From positions 8,543 to 72,542 of the forward strand of contig CAYJMQ010000001.1 of the NCBI GenBank assembly GCA_964371555.1: a DNA stretch of 64,000 nt. Direction: 5' to 3'. A program made the position numbers and the translations under genes. Below, piece after piece: positions 58,964 to 64,000 of the stretch (position 1 is the stretch's first letter; each line of letters begins with the position of its first letter). A model generated the notes under the pieces. It was not told the DNA's origin. It was given only the letters and a program-made list of their open reading frames with translations, and ran no database searches. Source of the stretch: CAYJMQ01 sp964371555 (lineage in GTDB: Bacteria; Bdellovibrionota; JACOXK01; 2-02-FULL-40-11).

Positions 58964-59027
58964 ATCCGCTTTTTAAATGATTCAAGTTCAGTTTGCAATT
59001 AAGAATCTGTTGTCATAATGTTTTTTC

Positions 59028-59993
59028 ATGAAAAACGCCCTATTCCAAATCCTAAAATTTTCCTTTGCGACAGCTATTTTTGCCTGGTTTGTATCGGAAG
59101 GAAAAATCGATTTCCCAAAAATCAGAGAGGCTCTCTTTCATTCTCCCTGGATCTTGTTTTCAGTTGTCATGGGATTTGGGACGCTCTTTATCGTTACATG
59201 GCGATGGTGGCTTCTTATCCGGTCTCAGGGAATACGGCTTTCATTTGCCAAGGCATTCCAGCTGGTTCTCATAGGGCAATTTTTCAATATCGTTATTCCG
59301 GGGACCATCAGCGGGGATGTTGTGAAGGCCTATTACCTCGCGCGCAATGAGGAGAAAAAAATGATCGCTGGATTTTCGGTTCTGATGGATCGCCTGATTG
59401 GGCTTTTTGTGTTGATTGGAGTAACCTCTGCATCCGTTCTTATAAATGCCTCTTCACTGACGACACCTGAATTGAAAACCCTTGGCATAGGCATTGTTGT
59501 TTTATCCATTGTTTCTTTTTTGGGAATTTTGTTTTTCTTTGTAAAGAGTGATTTCAGACTCCCCTCCCTCGTTCCTTCTTTTTTTCACCGTGTCGCGGAA
59601 GTGATATGGGCGTATCGGGGGCACCGTCGTACTCTTCTTTTAGCCGCAATTTTAACGGTTTTTAATTACTTCTTTAATGTTTTGTTGTTTTATGGGGTTG
59701 CCCAATCGCTCGGAGAGAATTTTTTGACCTTTCCCCAATATTTATTTCTGATTCCGGTAGGGCTCTTTGTGATGGTGATTCCGATTGCGCCCGCGGGGCT
59801 GGGGGTGGGGCAGGGGGTTTTTCTCAAGCTTTTTGAATGGGCGTACGGCAGGCCTGTAACCATTGGAGCCGATATGGTGACGTTAGGCCAGATGGTGATT
59901 GTGCTCTGGGCAATAGTGGGCGGCGTTCTTTATTTATTCTATAAGCAGAAGAAGCTGGTTCCGATCCCTCAGGAAGGGGTCATGGCTTCATGA
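59028..59993 (+). CDS. Flippase-like membrane protein (lysylphosphatidylglycerol synthase TM domain family)
   Basis: 321 residues with about eight membrane helices. RWWLLIRSQGIRLSFAKAFQLVLIGQFFNIVIPGTISGDVVKAYYLARNEEKKMIAGFSVLMDRLIGLF is the UPF0104/LPG_synthase_TM core; GLFVMVIPIAPAGLGVGQGVFLKLFEW follows. Such proteins move or modify lipid-linked substrates and lack the MprF synthase domain here. Function unassigned. It overlaps mgtE by four bases. Confidence 0.85.
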   Translation: MKNALFQILKFSFATAIFAWFVSEGKIDFPKIREALFHSPWILFSVVMGFGTLFIVTWRWWLLIRSQGIRLSFAKAFQLVLIGQFFNIVIPGTISGDVVKAYYLARNEEKKMIAGFSVLMDRLIGLFVLIGVTSASVLINASSLTTPELKTLGIGIVVLSIVSFLGILFFFVKSDFRLPSLVPSFFHRVAEVIWAYRGHRRTLLLAAILTVFNYFFNVLLFYGVAQSLGENFLTFPQYLFLIPVGLFVMVIPIAPAGLGVGQGVFLKLFEWAYGRPVTIGADMVTLGQMVIVLWAIVGGVLYLFYKQKKLVPIPQEGVMAS

Positions 59994-61363
59994 GTTCAAC
60001 ACGAAATATTCAGATTTTTCACGATACGATTGTGCGTCTTTTGCATCGCGGGGCGGCAAAAAATATTGAAAAGATTTTGGAAAAGGCGCATGCGGCTGAT
60101 CTTGCGCAGGTCATCCGGTCACTCGATGATCTGAAAGACAAACAGGCTGTTTTTGGACTCATTGCAGTTGAGGGGAAAAAAGCGGAGGTGCTGCAGGTTT
60201 TAGATCCAAATGAGGCTATTTCACTTCTTGAAAATCTGGAAGAAGACAAAATTATTGAGATCTTTCAGCAGATGTCCTCTGACCGTGTGACCGATATTAT
60301 GGGGTATCTTCCGGAAGAAGTATCGCAGGCGCTTCTCAAACGCATGGAGCCCAAAGGCTCGGAAGTCATTGAGGAACTCATGCGCTATCCGGAGGATACA
60401 GCGGGTGGGATTATGACCACCGAATTTTGCGCGCTGCAGGAGGAGACAACCGTTGAACAGGCGATCCGAAGGCTTCAGACGGAAATGGATCTCGACCATA
60501 TTTTTTATGTGTATGTTGTGAATGAGGTGGAACAACTTGTGGGTGTTTTATCCCTCCGGAAATTGCTTCAGGTAAAACCCGAAACGAAAATTAAAGAAAT
60601 GATGATTACAGACGTTATCAGTGTGAGAGCCGATACCGATCAGGAGGAGGTCGCCAAAGTGGTTGCGCGGTATAACCTCCTGGCATTGCCGGTTGTTGAC
60701 GAGAACAATAAGCTTATTGGAATTGTGACCGTTGATGATGTTGTTGATGTCATTCGGGATGAAGCGACAGAAGACATTTTAAAAATGGGAGGGGTGGGTG
60801 AAGCTCAAGTGCTTGAGCCGTCGATTTTTAAATCGGCAAGGATCCGGCTCCCCTGGCTTTTCATCAGCCTGCTCGGTGGAATCATCGCGTTTAAAGTTGT
60901 GAATGCTTTCCATCTGACGCTGGAAAAATCGATCATATTGGTCTGCTTTATCCCGCTGATTGTTGGAATGACCGGAAATGTGGCGACTCAGACGGCAACG
61001 ATTGTCGTGCGGGGTCTTTCGACGGGGAAAATCCGGTCGAAACAGATCGGCTGGATTCTCTGGAAAGAATTAAAAGTAGGGCTGCTCTTGGGCGGCCTCT
61101 ATGGCCTGATTGCCGGAACCTTTGCCAGCATTCAGCCGGGGAATTCATTTGAATACCTGGGGCTTGCGATTGGGGGGGGGCTTACGATTGCCATGATAGT
61201 GGCCGCGGTTTTCGGTTCTTTTTTACCGATGATTTTTGAGCGTTTTAAAATCGATCCCGCCTTTGCGACCGGCCCCTTTGTGACGACGATTGTCGATGTG
61301 ATTGGAATTTTTATTTATTTTGAGCTCGCTTCATTGATCCATGGGATCCATGGCGCTTTTTAA
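59990..61363 (+). CDS. mgtE: Magnesium transporter MgtE
   Basis: 457 residues in the complete order: cytoplasmic N-domain of superhelical repeats (about 30-140, IRSLDDLKDKQAVFGLI... MGYLPEEVSQALLKRM), tandem CBS domains (about 145-265, YPEDTAGGIMTTEF... VTVDDVVDVIRDEATEDI), and a five-helix membrane domain with the pore residues in MTGNVATQTATIVVRGL. It imports Mg2+ and is gated by cytoplasmic Mg2+ through the CBS domains. No M-box leader is possible because the start overlaps the previous gene. Confidence 0.96.
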   Translation: MSSTRNIQIFHDTIVRLLHRGAAKNIEKILEKAHAADLAQVIRSLDDLKDKQAVFGLIAVEGKKAEVLQVLDPNEAISLLENLEEDKIIEIFQQMSSDRVTDIMGYLPEEVSQALLKRMEPKGSEVIEELMRYPEDTAGGIMTTEFCALQEETTVEQAIRRLQTEMDLDHIFYVYVVNEVEQLVGVLSLRKLLQVKPETKIKEMMITDVISVRADTDQEEVAKVVARYNLLALPVVDENNKLIGIVTVDDVVDVIRDEATEDILKMGGVGEAQVLEPSIFKSARIRLPWLFISLLGGIIAFKVVNAFHLTLEKSIILVCFIPLIVGMTGNVATQTATIVVRGLSTGKIRSKQIGWILWKELKVGLLLGGLYGLIAGTFASIQPGNSFEYLGLAIGGGLTIAMIVAAVFGSFLPMIFERFKIDPAFATGPFVTTIVDVIGIFIYFELASLIHGIHGAF

Positions 61364-62105
61364 CAAAACGCGCGCCTTGATTTTCAAAGCAGTTTCTTAT
61401 CGTGAATATGACAAACGTGTGGATCTGCTCACGCGTGATTATGGCAAAATCACTGTTGTTGCCCCTGCCGCCCAAAGAAGCCGAAAGCGTTTTTCCTCCG
61501 CGCTTGATACCCTCACTCATATTTCCGCCCATTACCGTGAAAAGCATGGTTATGGGATGGCACGCCTTGAAGAGATGACGGTGCTTGATGCTTTTTGTGT
61601 CCTCAAGAAGGACATAAAAAAAATTTCGTACGCAAGTTATTTTTTGGAAATTGTCTGGCAGGCGATACGTGAGCCATCCCCCCCGCTCTTTGATTTTTTA
61701 TTTTTTTTCCTCAAAGCCCTTGAAAAAACCCATCGTGAAGATTGGCTTGCCCGTTTCTTTGAAGCGAGAATTTTGCCAAAGATCGGTTATTTGCCAATGC
61801 TTCGCCAATGTGTGAAATGCAATGTGCCGAAAGGGGCTGTATCCGGGGAGATCTTATTCTCTGTTTCTTCCGGCGGTATTCTTTGCGCCGCATGCGCCGG
61901 GACAACCGGTGAGAGGGGGAGCCGGATTTCATCTCAGGCAATTCTCTTTTTGGACCGGATGATTTCTGAAGCAAAAATGTTTCCATTGAATGAAAAGATT
62001 TCAACAGAGCTCAAAGGTTTTCTCCCCTCTTTTCTTTTTCATCATCTGGAGAAAGAACCGAAATCGTATCCCTTTATAGATTCTGCTGAAAAAGTGTCTG
62101 TCTGA
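61350..62105 (+). CDS. recO: DNA repair protein RecO, C-terminus altered by a mobile repeat
   Basis: 251 residues from the second ATG (61341 is also possible, giving three more residues): OB-fold N-terminus (NKTRALIFKAVSYREYDKRVDLLTRDYGKITVVAPAAQRSRKRFSSALD), helical middle, and zinc-finger cysteines CVKCN... CAAC. RecO loads RecA with RecR on SSB-coated DNA. The last residues (DSAEKVSV) are encoded by a 99-bp mobile repeat. Without it the frame would read ESLAGG and stop at what is now 62200 or so. It overlaps mgtE slightly. Confidence 0.88.
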   Translation: MALFNKTRALIFKAVSYREYDKRVDLLTRDYGKITVVAPAAQRSRKRFSSALDTLTHISAHYREKHGYGMARLEEMTVLDAFCVLKKDIKKISYASYFLEIVWQAIREPSPPLFDFLFFFLKALEKTHREDWLARFFEARILPKIGYLPMLRQCVKCNVPKGAVSGEILFSVSSGGILCAACAGTTGERGSRISSQAILFLDRMISEAKMFPLNEKISTELKGFLPSFLFHHLEKEPKSYPFIDSAEKVSV

Positions 62106-62178
62106 GCGCAAAGCGCGAAGAATCCCAGCGGAGATGCTTCGGGACTTCGTCCCTCAGCATGACTTTTTCAGCAGAATC
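62080..62178. mobile_element. 99-bp MITE-like element, copy 2
   Basis: Inverted ends ATTCTGCTGAAAAAGT / ACTTTTTCAGCAGAAT and the same 99-bp body as copy 1 with two substitutions. Flanked by the direct repeat TTTATAG (62073-62079 and 62179-62185), which differs from the TATCTAG of copy 1. It inserted between the convergent recO and gmhB 3' ends and supplies the recO stop. Confidence 0.85.
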
Positions 62179-62179
62179 T

Positions 62180-62752
62180 TTATAGAGTCTCTGGCTGGCG
62201 GATAATCCACTCTGCCGCCTCAAGAATATTTTCTGCGACGTGGTCGGGCCATTCATTAGGATCAGGGGCATCAACAGAGGTTTCCAGCGAAGAGAGCGTT
62301 TCTCTGCCAGCCCCTGTAAGCACCAAAATGGTTTTACATCCTCCATTTTTTCCGGCGCGGATGTCAAACATCCGGTCTCCGATAAAAAAGGATTTCTGAA
62401 GGGCAATCTGATGCTCGCGAACCGCGCGTTTGAGGAGCCCGACGTTTGGTTTTCTGCAGGGACATGGATCAGTCGGATGATGCGGGCAATAATAGATGGA
62501 ATCGAGGAACGCCTTTTTTTTGCCAAGTTTTTCCTTAAGTTTTTCATTGATCCTGATCAGATCTTCTTCTTTAAGAAGCCCCCGCGCGACGCACGATTGG
62601 TTTGTGACAACGATGGTTTTAAATTGATGCCGGTTGAGAAGTTTAATCGCCTCAAACGCTTCTTTAAAGATTCTCAGTCGTCTGATATCGGTAAGATAAT
62701 TCGGCTCTTCATGATTAATCGTTCCATCCCGATCGAGAAAAACAGCTTTCAT
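62180..62752 (-). CDS. gmhB: D-glycero-beta-D-manno-heptose-1,7-bisphosphate 7-phosphatase
   Basis: A 190-residue HAD phosphatase: DRDGT at 7-11, TNQSCVARG (motif 2 region; usually NQSG(I/V)AR, here Gly is Cys54), a zinc loop C89-P-H91-H with C97 and C99, KPNVGLL, and IGDRMFDIRAG. It removes the 7-phosphate in ADP-heptose synthesis for lipopolysaccharide inner core, which supports a Gram-negative outer membrane. Its stop codon lies inside the right flanking repeat of the mobile element. Confidence 0.9.
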   Translation of the reverse strand: MKAVFLDRDGTINHEEPNYLTDIRRLRIFKEAFEAIKLLNRHQFKTIVVTNQSCVARGLLKEEDLIRINEKLKEKLGKKKAFLDSIYYCPHHPTDPCPCRKPNVGLLKRAVREHQIALQKSFFIGDRMFDIRAGKNGGCKTILVLTGAGRETLSSLETSVDAPDPNEWPDHVAENILEAAEWIIRQPETL

Positions 62753-62875
62753 TGCGGGGGAGATTAAACAAAGGGGGGGACGAAGTCAAATGGATGGGGG
62801 GGGGGAAGATTTTTGTTGCATTTGGAACTGGGGGGGATAATTTCTCCTATATTAATTAACCGAAGGAGGGTTATC

Positions 62876-63571
62876 ATGATAATAAAACTAAAGAGTGCTT
62901 TCGTAGCGCTCAGTATTTTTACGGTTGCTGTATTTATGAGTAACAGCGCCGTTGCCGCTTCCATATGCGAGTCGCTGGAAGAGTGTCAGTTAGTTGGATC
63001 TTATCTCCAGGAGCAACTCGCTCAACAAGGATCTGAGGTCATCCGCGCTTATCTTCGCTCCCAACTCACTCAGGTCGAAGCGAGACTTCAGGAGCTTCTT
63101 CAACCGCCCGAAACACGTACGACCACAACTGGAGCTGTTTTTACGCGTGATACGAGTAATGCTTCTCTCGGCGAAGCCTGGCGTGATCCAGATGGCCTCA
63201 TTTGGGGGGATATTGTGAAGGAAGATGAATCAGTGCGATACATGGTTCATAGTTCTCAGCATATGAAAGAATTTGGTCGCCCTTTGCCAGAAGGTACACT
63301 CGGTGCGAAAGAATACTGCAAAAGCATTGGCGCGCGTTTGCCTTCGAAAGAGGAATTCATCCGACTTCGGGAATATATGGGGGCGCAATCTGGAACGCAT
63401 GAGGGGTATAGCGCTCAGGTTTTGCCAAATCTCTCGGGCTATTGGTTTTGGTCGTCGTCGGTCGATCAATTCACTCTCGGTGAGGCTTACCGCTTCGAGG
63501 GTCGTAGTGGCGAAATCTACGGCACCAACCGCGGCCACGGTGGTGCGGTCCTCTGCGTTGTTAGTCGCTAG
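62876..63571 (+). CDS. Secreted DUF1566 (Lcl_C)-like protein
   Basis: 231 residues: a signal peptide (cleavage near SAVAA-S), a helical stretch with Glu/Gln, then a C-terminal domain in which WRDPDGLIWGD, AKEYCKSIGARLPSKEEFIRLREYM, GYWFWSSSVD and AVLCVVSR appear in order. This is the C-type-lectin-like/formylglycine-related DUF1566 pattern (W--P-GL-W, A---C---GARLP---E---L, YWSSS, ---CV-). It is a putative surface-exposed binding domain. The ATG at 62876 follows GAAGGAGGG. Confidence 0.75.
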   Translation: MIIKLKSAFVALSIFTVAVFMSNSAVAASICESLEECQLVGSYLQEQLAQQGSEVIRAYLRSQLTQVEARLQELLQPPETRTTTTGAVFTRDTSNASLGEAWRDPDGLIWGDIVKEDESVRYMVHSSQHMKEFGRPLPEGTLGAKEYCKSIGARLPSKEEFIRLREYMGAQSGTHEGYSAQVLPNLSGYWFWSSSVDQFTLGEAYRFEGRSGEIYGTNRGHGGAVLCVVSR

Positions 63572-63600
63572 GCGTGGTGGTGTTTAGTTTCCCGATTTGA

Positions 63601-63861
63601 TCATTGGTACAGAGGGGGTGGGCACGAAAGTGCCCACTTTCGGAATAGAAGAGCGTCTCCCAATGTTTCGTAATCAGGAAAACTGATAATCGTTGTTCCC
63701 GCATATTTCTTAGACGGGCGTGAAAGAACTCGAAATGCACGATTAAATGCTTTCTTTGTAGATTCCACGATCCGGTCTTTCCGTTTTTTAGTGGGAGAAT
63801 TGCGGTTCTTTGTAAGATGGGTCAGATGGCAACGCCGTATCAGGTTTCTTTGATGCTGGAT
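63601..63861 (-). other. Unassigned coding-like stretch near the window edge
   Basis: A minus-strand frame of 86 codons without stops (ending TGA at 63601) reads IQHQRNLIRRCHLTHLTKNR... KKRKDRIVESTKKAFNRAFRVLSRPSKK... ISFPDYETLGDALLFRKW. It has no ATG (a GTG lies mid-way), and another minus frame (63788-63997) overlaps it at its 5' side, so this may be a frameshifted gene remnant. The hairpin at 63618-63637 falls in its last codons. I do not recognise the family. Otherwise 63572-64000 contains no gene I can support. Confidence 0.3.
63618..63637. terminator. Perfect hairpin with GAAA loop
   Basis: GTGGGCAC-GAAA-GTGCCCAC, a perfect 8-bp stem capped by a GNRA tetraloop, followed by TTTCGG. It lies about 45 bases after the DUF1566-like gene and could terminate it, although the T-run is short. 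Confidence 0.5.
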
Positions 63862-64000
63862 CTAGATAAGGCGACGGTTTATAGGGGAGTATTCTACGCC
63901 TTGTTACCCGCTTTAAATTTAAAAGTTGCTTCCGCTCTCCATCTGTTGTGTTCGCCACAAAGAATCCGTAAGTTTTCTTCCGATGATTTCCCCCCAAGCG

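Noticed and set aside
59953..59990. Mg2+ M-box riboswitch upstream of mgtE
   Set aside because: mgtE overlaps the preceding coding region, leaving no leader.
63618..63637. IS200/IS605-type end hairpin
   Set aside because: A stem-loop alone is not enough; no TnpA- or TnpB-like sequence is visible in the window.
1..64000. CRISPR array or prophage
   Set aside because: No regularly spaced direct repeats of 25-40 bp, no Cas genes, and no phage structural, integrase or lysis genes were seen.

Overview
The window looks like chromosomal sequence from an uncultivated Gram-negative bacterium of deltaproteobacterial or Bdellovibrio-like grade. I infer this from lipobox lipoproteins, small outer-membrane beta-barrels, a heptose-bisphosphate phosphatase (GmhB), an A2-type caa3 oxidase, a B12-dependent ribonucleotide reductase, sigma-54-type promoters and an icd-mdh-sucCD-ndk cluster. 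The exact lineage cannot be fixed by reading alone. A run of ten Ns inside an aminotransferase gene shows that this is a scaffolded draft (probably metagenome) assembly. Both ends are cut, and the left end truncates an aldolase gene. TGA, TAA and TAG all serve as ordinary stops.

Layout. 1-7.3 kb: aldolase fragment, rsmD, coaD, aspartate aminotransferase, a small secreted protein, a remnant of endonuclease IV, a TVP38-type membrane protein with a flavin disulfide reductase, a CoA-binding protein, an HU-like protein and a TIGR02757-type protein. 7.3-10.2 kb: an outer-membrane protein, then an accessory patch of two tandem paralogous genes sharing a 490-bp identical 3' block, each preceded by (a remnant of) the same short coupled gene and ending at a tRNA-Val. 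10.3-15.4 kb: nrdJ under two NrdR-box-like operators, a lipoprotein and an FMN-binding PNPOx-like protein. 15.5-21.5 kb: the SCO1-coxB-coxA-coxC-coxD-ctaA-ctaB respiratory operon. 21.6-26.3 kb: a lipoprotein, comEC and an S41 protease lipoprotein, the first and third each behind a sigma-54-type promoter. 26.4-29.4 kb: hisS-aspS.

29.4-35.1 kb: an apparent glycerophospholipid or ether-lipid operon: glpA (two in-frame stops), glpB, a small 4Fe-4S protein, an alkyl-DHAP-synthase-like flavoprotein and a lipid kinase. 35.1-40 kb: a rearranged stretch with a 99-bp mobile repeat, two secreted proteins, a 118-bp patch made of copies of both flanks, an NfuA-like protein coupled to an ATP-grasp enzyme, and a small porin-like barrel. 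40-43.8 kb: a four-gene TRAP transporter including the rare TatT component. 43.9-48.4 kb: livFGMHK. 48.5-53.6 kb: icd-mdh-sucC-sucD-ndk plus a small membrane protein. 53.6-59 kb: a secreted protein of unknown function, a small secreted protein, and ugd-uxs-DegT aminotransferase for UDP-sugars. 59-62.8 kb: flippase-like protein, mgtE, recO and gmhB, with a second copy of the 99-bp repeat between recO and gmhB. 62.8-64 kb: a DUF1566-like secreted protein and an unassigned edge region.

Together the genes describe an aerobic heterotroph: substrate uptake (TRAP, Liv), TCA cycle, cytochrome oxidase, glycerol-3-phosphate oxidation and envelope biogenesis. The most unusual items are the tandem coupled cassette beside the tRNA, the 99-bp mobile repeat that has rewritten the end of recO, the 118-bp mosaic junction, three near-consensus sigma-54 promoters in front of envelope genes, and a striking density of 9-15 bp tandem duplications.
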